From Paraburkholderia caffeinitolerans (GTDB taxonomy: Bacteria; Pseudomonadota; Gammaproteobacteria; Burkholderiales; Burkholderiaceae): 64,000 bases of DNA. Shown piece after piece: positions 29,145 through 37,245 of this stretch. The DNA is taken from positions 186,001 to 250,000 of the forward strand of contig NZ_CADIKL010000004.1 in NCBI RefSeq assembly GCF_902859945.1, written 5' to 3'. The notes beneath the pieces were generated by a model. It made no database searches. It was not told where the DNA came from and was given only the letters and a program-made list of their open reading frames with translations. The translations under genes were made by a program, and so were the position numbers. Numbering within the stretch: the first letter of the stretch is position 1; every line of letters starts with the position of its first letter.

Positions 29145-29831
29145 ATGCGACTCCTTCTGATCGAAGACGACCGCCCTATCGCACGCGGTATCCAGTCTAG
29201 CCTCGAACAAGCCGGCTTCACGGTCGACATGGTCCACGACGGCATCTTCGCCGAACAGGCACTCACGCAAAACCGTCACGAGCTCGTGATTCTCGACCTC
29301 GGCCTGCCCGGCATCGATGGCATGACGCTGCTTTCGCGCTTTCGTCAGAGCAACCGGCACACGCCGGTCATCATCCTCACCGCGCGCGACGAGCTGAACG
29401 ACCGCGTGCAAGGCCTCAATTCGGGCGCCGACGACTACATGCTCAAGCCGTTCGAACCGGCCGAGCTCGAAGCCCGCATTCGCGCCGTGATGCGCCGCAG
29501 CGGCCCGCACGGCGACGTGCCGCGCCCCGAGGTCTCGCTCGGCGGCGTGCGTCTGTCGGGCGTCGACCGCCGCATCTTCAACGACGACAAGCCGCTCGAA
29601 CTTTCGCCGCGCGAGTTTGCCGTGCTCGAAATGCTGCTGCTGCGTCATGGCCGCGTCGTGAGCAAGGCGCAACTGCAGGATCACCTCACGCACTTCGGCG
29701 GCGATCTCGGCGACACCGCGATCGAAGTCTATGTGCACCGCGTGCGCAAAAAGCTCGAAAGCTGCCGTGTCGAGATCGTCACCGTGCGCGGTTTCGGTTA
29801 CCTGCTGCAGGAAATCCGCCAGGCCGCCTGA
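29145..29831 (+). CDS. OmpR-family response regulator (TctD/QseB-like)
   Basis: A 228-residue two-domain response regulator. The receiver domain has the acidic pair Asp8-Asp9, the phosphoryl acceptor Asp51 (VILDLGLPG), Thr79 and Lys101 (LKPFE). The C-terminal winged-helix DNA-binding domain runs from about residue 130 and ends VRGFGYLL. The sensor kinase gene follows after 352 bases, an unusually wide gap for such a pair. No transporter or target genes lie adjacent, so the signal is unknown. Confidence 0.93.
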   Translation: MRLLLIEDDRPIARGIQSSLEQAGFTVDMVHDGIFAEQALTQNRHELVILDLGLPGIDGMTLLSRFRQSNRHTPVIILTARDELNDRVQGLNSGADDYMLKPFEPAELEARIRAVMRRSGPHGDVPRPEVSLGGVRLSGVDRRIFNDDKPLELSPREFAVLEMLLLRHGRVVSKAQLQDHLTHFGGDLGDTAIEVYVHRVRKKLESCRVEIVTVRGFGYLLQEIRQAA

Positions 29832-30183
29832 GGTTGCCGGGTTACCGGGTTGCCTGTAGCCGTCCGGCGCCATCGTGCGCCGGGCTCAGCGGCGCATGTT
29901 CCCATGCGCCGCCATCCCCTCCTTCGCTAGCGCTTCTAGCCCACGCTTCAAGCCCGGCCACGCGCCGGGCTGAAGCCCGTGGCGCGCTGCGCCCCATTGC
30001 GCAGACCTCCTGAGCTTTGCGCGCCTGCGTGCCCCAAAAGCGCTTCGACACCACACCGCCGCCCCCCGTCTTTGGCCCGTGCCTGCCTCATGCCAGCTCA
30101 CCCGCGTAAAATGGGCTCCAAACCATGCGGCGCGCACGTCCCGAACATGCTGCACGCGTAACCCTTCATCGCCCGAACCGACC
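29832..30183. other. Intergenic stretch between response regulator and sensor kinase, with hairpin
   Basis: The 352-base gap contains a strong hairpin at 29945-29976, GCTTCAAGCCCGG with CCGGGCTGAAGC, without a U-tract. It may reduce readthrough from the regulator into the kinase. The kinase start lies at its end without a recognisable Shine-Dalgarno site. Confidence 0.5.
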
Positions 30184-31716
30184 ATGTCCCTACCGGCCGC
30201 AACGAGCCTGCGGCGCACGCTATTGCGGCGCCTCGCCGCCCCACTTTCGCTGCTCGCGCTGATGAGCGGCCTGATTGCCTATTGGCTCGCGTGGCAATAC
30301 ACGCAGCACGTGGTCGACCGCTCGCTCGCCGACCTTGCCACGGCCATTTCCAAGCAGATCCAGATCGCCGGCCCCGAAGCGCCCATTACCGTGCCGCCGC
30401 TCGCCCAGGCGATGTTCTCCGACCCGGTCGAGCATCTCGTCTACCGCATCAGCGACGGCGAAACCGAAATTGCCGGCGACCACGACCTGCCGCTGCAAGG
30501 CACCAACGTGCGGCGCATGCACTTCGCCTACGTGTTCGAGACCCTTTACAAGGGCGTGAGCGTACGTGTCGCGCAGGTGCGCGTGGAGCAGCCCAAAGGC
30601 AATCCCATCGTCGTGGAAGTGGGTCAGCCCGTGCATCACCGCTTTCGCATCGCGGCCGAATTCCTCGTGGCAATCATGATGCCGCTGCTGCTGCTGCTGC
30701 TCGCCGGCTGGGCGATCGTGTGGCGCGTGGTGAACCAGCAGCTCAACCCGCTCACCGATCTCGCCGACTCGCTCAATCGCCAGACGCATACCTCGCTCGA
30801 ACCCGTCGACGAAACCTTCGTACCGGTCGAGATTCGTCCGCTTACGGGCGCGCTCAACGCGCTGCTCGGGCGCCTGAAGACCGCCCTCGAAGCCCAGCGC
30901 AAATTCATCGCCGACGCCGCGCATCAGTTGCGCACGCCGCTCACGGCGGTGAAGCTGCATGCCGAACAAGCCGTGAATGCACGCGAGCCGCAGAAGGTCA
31001 GCGACGCCGTGCGCGAGTTGCGCGCCGCCGCCGACCGCGCGGTGCGGCTCTCCAATCAGTTGCTCTCGCTTGCTCGCGCCGAGCCGGGGGAACAGGCGGC
31101 ACGCTTCGTCGACATCGACATGGCAGCGCTGGCATTCGAAACTGGCGCCGAGTGGGTGCCGCGCGCGCTCGCGAGCCAGGTCGACCTCGGCTTCCAGCGT
31201 CTCGACGATCCCGATAACGACACGCCGCTGATAGTGCGCGGCAACCCCGTGCTACTGCACGAAGTGATCGCCAATCTGCTCGACAATGCGCTGAAGTATT
31301 TGCCGCCCGCGCGCCCAGACGGCGGGCGCATTACCGTGACCGTCACGCAGACGCTCACCGATGGCATGCCGATGGCGGAGATCGTGGTCGAGGACAACGG
31401 CCGCGGAGTACCGCAAACGCAGCAAGCCGATCTCTTCAAGCGCTTCTTCCGTGGCGACGGTCAAACCGAGAGCGGCGTGGACAGCGGCGCGGGCCTCGGC
31501 CTTGCGATCGTGCACGACATCATGACGTTGCATCGCGGCAGCGTGCACTACGATGACGCGGCGGAAGGTGGTGCGCGTTTCATCGTGCGCGTACCGCTCA
31601 CGAACCGTCCGGCACCCGATGCGAACGACGGCAAGGAAGCGAAACGCATCAAAGATTCGGCCGCCACGGCACACGCCGAAGAAAGCGAAGCCGACGCACC
31701 GGACACCGGTCGCTAG
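30184..31716 (+). CDS. Sensor histidine kinase (TctE/QseC-like)
   Basis: A 510-residue inner-membrane histidine kinase. Two membrane segments lie at about residues 17-40 and 160-182, with a periplasmic sensor domain between them. The HisKA motif DAAHQLRTPLTAV carries the phosphorylated His247. The ATPase domain has the N box NLLDNALKY, the G1 box VEDNGRGVP and the G2 box GAGLGLAIVHDI. The C-terminal 40 residues are a charged Ala/Glu/Asp tail. The start MSLPAATSLRRTLLRRL is chosen by family N-terminus, since no good Shine-Dalgarno is seen. It should phosphorylate the regulator encoded at 29145. Confidence 0.92.
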   Translation: MSLPAATSLRRTLLRRLAAPLSLLALMSGLIAYWLAWQYTQHVVDRSLADLATAISKQIQIAGPEAPITVPPLAQAMFSDPVEHLVYRISDGETEIAGDHDLPLQGTNVRRMHFAYVFETLYKGVSVRVAQVRVEQPKGNPIVVEVGQPVHHRFRIAAEFLVAIMMPLLLLLLAGWAIVWRVVNQQLNPLTDLADSLNRQTHTSLEPVDETFVPVEIRPLTGALNALLGRLKTALEAQRKFIADAAHQLRTPLTAVKLHAEQAVNAREPQKVSDAVRELRAAADRAVRLSNQLLSLARAEPGEQAARFVDIDMAALAFETGAEWVPRALASQVDLGFQRLDDPDNDTPLIVRGNPVLLHEVIANLLDNALKYLPPARPDGGRITVTVTQTLTDGMPMAEIVVEDNGRGVPQTQQADLFKRFFRGDGQTESGVDSGAGLGLAIVHDIMTLHRGSVHYDDAAEGGARFIVRVPLTNRPAPDANDGKEAKRIKDSAATAHAEESEADAPDTGR

Positions 31717-31744
31717 CCGACTCAGAAAACCGACTCCAGAAAAG

Positions 31745-31770
31745 ATATGGGCCGCATCCGCGGCCCATAT
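31745..31770. terminator. Hairpin between convergent genes
   Basis: ATATGGGCCGC and GCGGCCCATAT form a perfect 11-base stem with an ATCC loop. It lies 28 bases after the kinase stop and 58 bases after the SET-gene stop on the other strand. On the minus strand a CTTTTCT tail follows; the plus-strand tail is weak. Confidence 0.65.
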
Positions 31771-31828
31771 TCATATCGGCAGTTCATCATGACGATGCAT
31801 GCGTACACGGCCCAGCCGGCCGCCACGC

Positions 31829-32317
31829 TTACTTCTTTTTCTTGCCCTTCTTCGACTTGCCGCCCTTCTCTTCAGGCGGCGCGAGCATCGTGCCACGACA
31901 CTTGCGCGCGCCGCACCGGCATTCGTATTCGCGCTTGAGTTTCTTGGTCTGCTTCTCGTCGATCACGAGACCGTAGTCGTAAAAAAGCTCCTCGCCCTCG
32001 GCAATATCGCGCAGCGCGTGAATGTACACATGACCGTCGATCTCCTCGGCTTCGCAGTTCGGCGCGCACGAATGATTGATCCAGCGCGCGCTGTTGCCTT
32101 TGACCTTGCCGTCGATCACGTCGCCATCGTCGAGCGCGAAATAGAAGGTGTGGTTCGGTTCGTCGGGATTATGCGGATGACGCCGCAATGCTTCCTTCCA
32201 CGAGATGCGTTCGCCCTTGTATTCGATCAGCCGTTCGCCGGCCTCGATTGCACCGGCCGCAAATACGCCCTTGCCGTGCACGCCTGATTGGCGCACGACG
32301 ATCCTGCGTACACTCAT
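31829..32317 (-). CDS. SET-domain protein lysine methyltransferase-like protein
   Basis: A 162-residue protein that is essentially a bare SET domain with a post-SET zinc motif. Visible hallmarks are GKGVFAAGAIEAGE (SET-N), the SAM-binding NHSCAPNCEA, the catalytic ELFYDYG and the post-SET Cys motif ECRCGARKCRGTM. The C-terminal tail is strongly basic (KGGKSKKGKKKK). SET proteins of this kind are found in a number of bacteria; the substrate in a histone-free cell is unknown, and the lysine tail could be DNA-binding or a self-methylation target (inference). Confidence 0.9.
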   Translation of the reverse strand: MSVRRIVVRQSGVHGKGVFAAGAIEAGERLIEYKGERISWKEALRRHPHNPDEPNHTFYFALDDGDVIDGKVKGNSARWINHSCAPNCEAEEIDGHVYIHALRDIAEGEELFYDYGLVIDEKQTKKLKREYECRCGARKCRGTMLAPPEEKGGKSKKGKKKK

Positions 32318-32531
32318 TGAAGAATCCTTGTGTAGTCATGCCACGCAAACGCGGCGCCTTGTCGGCGCCGCGCTCGTGAGCACGCGTTCAATCGAAAGGC
32401 CCGGAAAATCCTGAAGACTCTGAAGACCCTATAGGCGCGCTGCAACCGGCATCGTACACGTTCGCGCCTCTTTCGTTCAACTCGCGTGGCGCTTGCCGGT
32501 GCTGCGCTCAGTTGCGTTCTGCATGGCGCAT

Positions 32532-33644
32532 TCAGCGTTGACCGAGCGTTGTCTCGCCGAAGAGCGTCTTGTGCTCGCGAGGCTGCGAGCGCCAGTACTG
32601 CGGCGGCGCGTTCACGCTCGCGCCGAGTTGCGCAGCGGCGTGCCATGGCCAGCGCGGATCATAGAGCATCGCGCGTGCCATCGCGATCATGTCGGCATCG
32701 CCCGTTTCCAGAATTTGATCGGCCTGCAGCGCGTCGGTGATGAGGCCCACCGCGATCGTGTTCACGCCGGTTTCCTGCTTGACCTTGCGGGCGAATGGCA
32801 CCTGATAGCCGGGTTCAAGTGGAATCTTCTGCAACGGCGAGACACCGCCGGACGATACGTCGATCCAGTCCACACCACGTGTCTTGAGCGCCTGCGCAAA
32901 CACGATCGTGTCCTCGGGCGTCCAGCCTCCATCGACCCAATCAGTCGCCGACACGCGCACGCCAATCGGGCGATCGCGCGGGAATTGCGCGCGCACCGCG
33001 TCGAACACCTCAAGCGGAAAGCGCATGCGGTTTTCGCGCGAGCCGCCATATTCGTCGCTGCGCTGATTGGCGATCGGCGAGAGAAATTGATGAAGCAGAT
33101 AGCCATGCGCCGCGTGGATTTCGAGCGCGTCGATGCCGAGGCGCGCCGCACGCCGCGCCGTCGCCGCGAACGCATTGCGCACGCGGTTCAGGCCCGCCGT
33201 ATCGAGCGCAAGCGGTGGCGTTTCATCGTCCTTGTGCGGTAGATCGGAAGGCGCATGCGGCAACCATCCGCCATCGGCCACGGAAATCAGCTGACCGCCT
33301 TCCCAGGGTACGTGGCTCGACGCCTTGCGCCCCGCGTGCGAGATCTGCATGGCGATGCGAATCGGCGAATAGCGGCGGATGGCGGCAATCACCGGCTCGA
33401 GCGCGGCTTCGGTCACGTCGTCCCAGAGGCCGAGATCGCCTGGCGTGATGCGGCCGTCCGGCTCCACGGCCGTCGCTTCGATGCACAGCATCGCCGCCCC
33501 CGAAAACGCGAGATGGCCAAGGTGGATCATGTGCCAGTCGGTGGCCTCGCCTCGCACCGCCGAGTATTGACACATCGGCGACACGACAATGCGATTGGCG
33601 AGCGTCACGCCACGCAGCTCGAGCGGAGTGAAGAGCTTGCTCAT
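32532..33644 (-). CDS. NADH:flavin oxidoreductase, old yellow enzyme family (YqjM-like)
   Basis: A 370-residue FMN-dependent ene-reductase of the OYE family, YqjM-like class. Typical blocks are LANRIVVSPMCQYSA with the Cys that tunes the flavin, the active-site MQISHAGRKAS, EIHAAHGYLLHQFLSP, NQRSDEYGGS and GLITDALQADQIL. The ATG at 33644 (MSKLFTPLELRG) is chosen by family N-terminus. The bases upstream are pyrimidine-rich and give no Shine-Dalgarno, so translation efficiency or start could differ. Confidence 0.93.
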   Translation of the reverse strand: MSKLFTPLELRGVTLANRIVVSPMCQYSAVRGEATDWHMIHLGHLAFSGAAMLCIEATAVEPDGRITPGDLGLWDDVTEAALEPVIAAIRRYSPIRIAMQISHAGRKASSHVPWEGGQLISVADGGWLPHAPSDLPHKDDETPPLALDTAGLNRVRNAFAATARRAARLGIDALEIHAAHGYLLHQFLSPIANQRSDEYGGSRENRMRFPLEVFDAVRAQFPRDRPIGVRVSATDWVDGGWTPEDTIVFAQALKTRGVDWIDVSSGGVSPLQKIPLEPGYQVPFARKVKQETGVNTIAVGLITDALQADQILETGDADMIAMARAMLYDPRWPWHAAAQLGASVNAPPQYWRSQPREHKTLFGETTLGQR

Positions 33645-33764
33645 GGGAGGAGTGCGAACGGTGTTGGAAGCGTTCGAGAATAGCATGCGCCTTTGACAGG
33701 CGCTGACGCGCCCACAGGCGTAGCACGTGCGGAGAAAGACGAAAACGAGGCCGACGCTTCGGGG

Positions 33765-34496
33765 CTACTTCGCGGGTGCGTCGATGCTCGCGTGATCGGA
33801 GGCGTCGAGCCATTCGCCGAACATGCGGCTCGCCTGCGCCTCGAGAGTCGGGCCGTGTTGCGCGGTCTGCGCGCGCAGCAGATTGACGTCGATGCCCGCA
33901 GCATCGATCTCGGCGGCATTGCCGATCAGCCAGGGCTCGAAGCGATCGGCGCGCACTTCGGGATGGCATTGCAGGCCGAGCACGTGCGAGCCCCACGAGA
34001 ACGCCTGGTTTTCGCACAGCGGCGTGGAAGCGAGACGCGTTGCGCCTTGCGGCAGATCGAACGTATCGCCATGCCAGTGCAGCATCGACGTGGCAGCGCC
34101 ATCCACATGCCGCAGCGGCGAAGCACGGCCCGCGTCGGTGAGCGTGAGCGGCGTCCAGCCAATTTCCTGATGACCGGACGCATAAACGCGCGCACCGAGC
34201 ACGCGTGCGATGAGCTGCGCGCCGAGGCAAATGCCGAGCGTGGGCAAACCAGCGGCAATGCGCTTTTCGATCAGCCCGGCGATGGGCGCGAGGGTGGGGT
34301 AGCGTGCGTCGTCGCAGGCATTGATGGGGCCGCCGAGGATCACCATCAGCGAAGCCGACACGGGATTGAGCGCGCCGACGCGCGCAAAGCCCACATCGAC
34401 GTAACGTACTGGACGCCCGCGATCGCCAAGCACTCGCTCAAAGCTGCCGAGGTCTTCGAAATATACGTGGCGAATGGCCAATACTTCGCGATTCAT
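33765..34496 (-). CDS. Class I glutamine amidotransferase-like protein
   Basis: A 243-residue stand-alone class I (triad) glutamine amidotransferase domain similar to GuaA-like proteins. The nucleophile Cys90 lies in GICLGAQL and the catalytic His-Glu pair in LQCHPEV. No synthase partner is adjacent. It lies between an OYE gene and a MarR regulator gene on the same strand, with gaps of 120 and 223 bases. AAGGAT lies seven bases before the ATG at 34496. The ammonia acceptor is unknown; some relatives act on other gamma-glutamyl substrates. Confidence 0.88.
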   Translation of the reverse strand: MNREVLAIRHVYFEDLGSFERVLGDRGRPVRYVDVGFARVGALNPVSASLMVILGGPINACDDARYPTLAPIAGLIEKRIAAGLPTLGICLGAQLIARVLGARVYASGHQEIGWTPLTLTDAGRASPLRHVDGAATSMLHWHGDTFDLPQGATRLASTPLCENQAFSWGSHVLGLQCHPEVRADRFEPWLIGNAAEIDAAGIDVNLLRAQTAQHGPTLEAQASRMFGEWLDASDHASIDAPAK

Positions 34497-34676
34497 CGGC
34501 AAATCCTTGGGGTCTGCTACACAATGCAACACCTCGTGCGAGCGGCATGCATGCCGCCATCGCACGATAAGCACACGTTGGAGCACGCATCTGCGTGCAA
34601 CGATCAAGCGCGCGGGCGCGAAGCACCGCACGCACTCGAACCGGATACTTCTGGCAGGAAGGCCGCCGCAGGCTCC

Positions 34677-34698
34677 TGCGGCGTCACGTGACGCCGCA
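34677..34698. repeat. Perfect 22-bp palindrome after the MarR gene
   Basis: TGCGGCGTCAC and its exact complement GTGACGCCGCA meet without a loop. It lies 21 bases after the stop of the MarR gene on the minus strand, so it may act as a transcription terminator, though no U-tract follows. Its CACGTG centre resembles parS but the flanks do not. Confidence 0.5.
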
Positions 34699-34719
34699 CG
34701 GCCCGCGGAACCGGAACCA

Positions 34720-35358
34720 TTAAGCCGCGAAGATCTTCCAGTTCTTTTTCTGCGTCGTCGCGTCGGCTTCCGCGTACACCGAGCAATCGAGGCGCACGTC
34801 GGTGTCGGCCATGTCGATGTTGAGCAGCCCGCAATGATGCGGCGTCTTCTTCGGGTTCTTGCTGGGCTCGAAGTGCGCGCAGGTCAGACACATGCGGTGC
34901 TGCGGCATGGCTTCCTGCGACTCCAGCACGTAGACCGTCTTGAGCAGCGTGCGGTAAACCGCCGCTTGCTCATCGGCGCGCAGCGTGCCGACGGCCTTCG
35001 AGAGGAAGTCGGGCCATTGTGCGGCCTTCTTCGCGGCCGTGCGGCCACGTGCGGTAAGACGCACCGCAAGCGCGCGGCCGTCGTCGAGCGCGCGGCGCTT
35101 TTCGACGAGACCCTTGGTTTCAAGCGTGCTCACCGCATCGCTGGTCGTGGCGGCGGTCAGTGCCGTCTCGCGGGCGATCTCGCCGAGGCGCATCGGCCCC
35201 TTGCGCTGCATCAGCAGCACGAGAATTTCACCCTGGGTCGGCGTGAGTCCCGCCCCTTCGGCCCAGTCCCACGCCTGGCTCCGCATTGCCGTGCTCAGTC
35301 GCAGCAGGCTATGGGTCACCCGCCCGGCTGCCTGCTCTCCGTATACGCCTTCGCTCAT
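34720..35358 (-). CDS. MarR-family regulator with C-terminal four-cysteine domain
   Basis: A 212-residue protein. Residues about 15-140 form a MarR-type winged helix (LTPTQGEILVLLMQ, GEIARETALTAATTSDAVSTLETKG in part). A C-terminal extension of about 60 residues holds four cysteines, Cys157-x2-Cys160-x15-Cys176-x15-Cys192, with a His pair before Cys176. This pattern could bind zinc or an iron-sulfur cluster, which would make the regulator metal- or redox-responsive (inference). The start is uncertain: ATG at 35358 (MSEGVYGEQ) is preferred to ATG at 35394; neither has a strong Shine-Dalgarno. Target genes are not evident. Confidence 0.85.
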   Translation of the reverse strand: MSEGVYGEQAAGRVTHSLLRLSTAMRSQAWDWAEGAGLTPTQGEILVLLMQRKGPMRLGEIARETALTAATTSDAVSTLETKGLVEKRRALDDGRALAVRLTARGRTAAKKAAQWPDFLSKAVGTLRADEQAAVYRTLLKTVYVLESQEAMPQHRMCLTCAHFEPSKNPKKTPHHCGLLNIDMADTDVRLDCSVYAEADATTQKKNWKIFAA

Positions 35359-35643
35359 AGTCTTTCGCTGGTTATTTGGCAGCTCGCGCTGCATCGTCAG
35401 CCGCCGCAGTACTGGCGACCTTGTGGGAAAGTTCGCGCCCGATCGCTGGGAATCCTCCTGGAAATCGGCCGCACCATCTCAAAAAATTCCTGCTTCGCCG
35501 GCGCAAGAAACGCCCGCCGCGCGCAGTCATTCCATCTCTCGCCTCGCAGGCCCGAAGCATCCTTCCCACCCTCGCGCCTGCGCAGCAAAGCGATATTCTA
35601 TGCGAGAGTGGCGAATCGCACAGCTAACTTATCCAACGCGAAT

Positions 35644-35652
35644 TGTGGATAA
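35644..35652 (-). other. Perfect DnaA box (isolated)
   Basis: TGTGGATAA reads as TTATCCACA on the minus strand, an exact consensus 9-mer. It is 3.4 kb from the DnaA-box cluster at 39.0-39.3 kb and lies upstream of the MarR gene at 35358, so it could titrate DnaA or act in regulation. Confidence 0.6.
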
Positions 35653-35961
35653 CCAGTGAGTAAGTACGCCATTGTCTGTGCATGGATTCTCGATGTGGCT
35701 CAACTCCGGGCTCTACCGATACCTGGTTATCCCTGATTTTTTCCATCAGCGCAAGCGGAGTCTACCTGCTTGCCGCGAGCGCAGGCCATTGAGTTTTCAG
35801 GCATTTTGGCGCTTACTCAGCGGAAATGGCGCGCCTCGTCAGCAACGATTGACTCCGTTTGCGCGAGCATCAAAAAAATAAGAACCCCCTGGCATCTTGC
35901 CTGGGACAAAAAAATCTTTTTTTCATGCGGCGCAACGCTCCTCGGGTGGCCCCAAAAACGC

Positions 35962-35985
35962 GAGGGCAGCTCGCGAGCTGCCCTC
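35962..35985. terminator. Intrinsic terminator (perfect 24-bp palindrome)
   Basis: GAGGGCAGCTCG and its exact complement form the stem. It lies 49 bases after the YbdK-type gene stop on the minus strand, where GCGTTTTTGG follows the hairpin; on the plus strand the tail is TTTTC. Confidence 0.8.
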
Positions 35986-36034
35986 TTTTCTCATGCTTTT
36001 CAGCCGGCCGGCGTTGCCCGAACGGCACACACGC

Positions 36035-37150
36035 TCAGGCGCGCCAGCGCAGACATTGCTGCCGCACCGCCTCGTGCAGCGACTTTTCCTCGGCGACCAC
36101 GCCGCGCAGCCAAGTCGCATCGTTGGTCTGGGCGCGCGCAATCGTGCCGATTTCGGCGAGTGCGCGCGTGGAGCCGAGCGCTTCGCCATGCGGGGCAATC
36201 GCGTCGAGCGTGGCCAGAATGTCTTCGGAGATGGTGCGGCGCTCGCCCGTCTGCGGATTGACGCAAGTGCCGGCGAGGCCAAAACGGCATGCCTGGAAGC
36301 GGTTGAACGTGTAGACGAGGTAGTCGTCTTCGCGCGGCTGGATCGGCCGGTCTGTCAGCAGATGGCGCGCGAGCGTCTGGATATAGCAGGCAATCGCCGC
36401 CGCACGCTCGACCGAGAGCGGCGTGTCCATGACGCGCACCTCGATCGTGCCGAAGCCGGGTTTCGGGCGGATGTCCCAGTAGAAGTCTTTCATGCTGTTG
36501 ACGACGCCCGTGTGCACCATCTTCGAGAAATACTCCTTGAACTCCTCCCAACTGAGCACGAACGGCGCGCGGCCCGAAAGCGGGAACGCGAACACGGAAT
36601 TCAGCCGTGCCGAATGAAATCCGGTATCGACGCCCTGCACATAAGGCGACGATGCCGAAAGTGCAATGAAATGCGGAATGAAGCGTGAGAGCGAGTGCAG
36701 CAGGAACAGTGCGCTATCGGCATCCGGACAGCCGATATGCACGTGCTGGCCGAACACCGTGAATTGCTTCGCGAGATAGCCGTACAGCTCCGAAAGATAC
36801 TGAAAACGCGGCGTATCGACGATGCGTCGGTCGCTCCACTGCTGGAACGCATGCGTGCCGCCACCGCACAGGCCGACATTCAGGCGGTCGGCGGCTGTGA
36901 CCAGCACGTCGCGGATCTTGCGCAGGTCGGCCACGGCCTGCTCGTGATGCGTGCAGATGCCGGTGGAGAGTTCGATCATGCTTTCGGTGATCTCGGGCGT
37001 GATGTTGCCCGGAATCTCCTGATCCTTGATGAGGCGCATGAGGTCGCTGCCCGCCTTGGTCAGATCGTAATCGTGTGTGTTGACGACCTGCATTTCGAGT
37101 TCGACGCCGAAGGTGAACGGCTTCGAATCGACAAAAGTTTCCAGTGACAT
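36035..37150 (-). CDS. YbdK-type carboxylate-amine ligase (glutamate-cysteine ligase family 2)
   Basis: A 371-residue member of the GCS2 family of ATP-dependent carboxylate-amine ligases. Typical features are [18 protein letters not shown] near the N-terminus, [27 protein letters not shown] and QHVHIGCPD. YbdK of E. coli has only weak gamma-glutamylcysteine ligase activity, and a gshA of the classical type is also present in this window, so the physiological substrate is open. The ATG at 37150 has AGAGGGG six bases upstream. It lies 95 bases after the antiporter gene. Confidence 0.92.
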   Translation of the reverse strand: MSLETFVDSKPFTFGVELEMQVVNTHDYDLTKAGSDLMRLIKDQEIPGNITPEITESMIELSTGICTHHEQAVADLRKIRDVLVTAADRLNVGLCGGGTHAFQQWSDRRIVDTPRFQYLSELYGYLAKQFTVFGQHVHIGCPDADSALFLLHSLSRFIPHFIALSASSPYVQGVDTGFHSARLNSVFAFPLSGRAPFVLSWEEFKEYFSKMVHTGVVNSMKDFYWDIRPKPGFGTIEVRVMDTPLSVERAAAIACYIQTLARHLLTDRPIQPREDDYLVYTFNRFQACRFGLAGTCVNPQTGERRTISEDILATLDAIAPHGEALGSTRALAEIGTIARAQTNDATWLRGVVAEEKSLHEAVRQQCLRWRA

Positions 37151-37245
37151 GACATCCCCTCTTTCGGCCGCGCCGGGCATCGCTGCCGATCAGGTCGGCG
37201 CACGGCGCGGCGGGCGGTGTTTCGTGGCGGCGAGAGCCGCCGCAT

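Larger units (their letters stand above)
35359..36034. other. Intergenic stretch with DnaA box and AT-rich runs
   Basis: The 676-base gap carries no credible gene. It contains a perfect DnaA box (35644-35652), a near match (TTATCCAAC at 35629), runs of A and T around 35868-35930 and a terminator at 35962-35985. The AT-rich 35868-35930 part includes a possible second hairpin (CTGGCATCTTGCCTGGG region) next to an A-run. Confidence 0.6.

Noticed and set aside
34677..34698. CACGTG-centred palindrome as a third parS site
   Set aside because: The central CACGTG is shared but the flanks are GC-rich and differ from TGTTT/AAACA. A terminator or other role is more likely.
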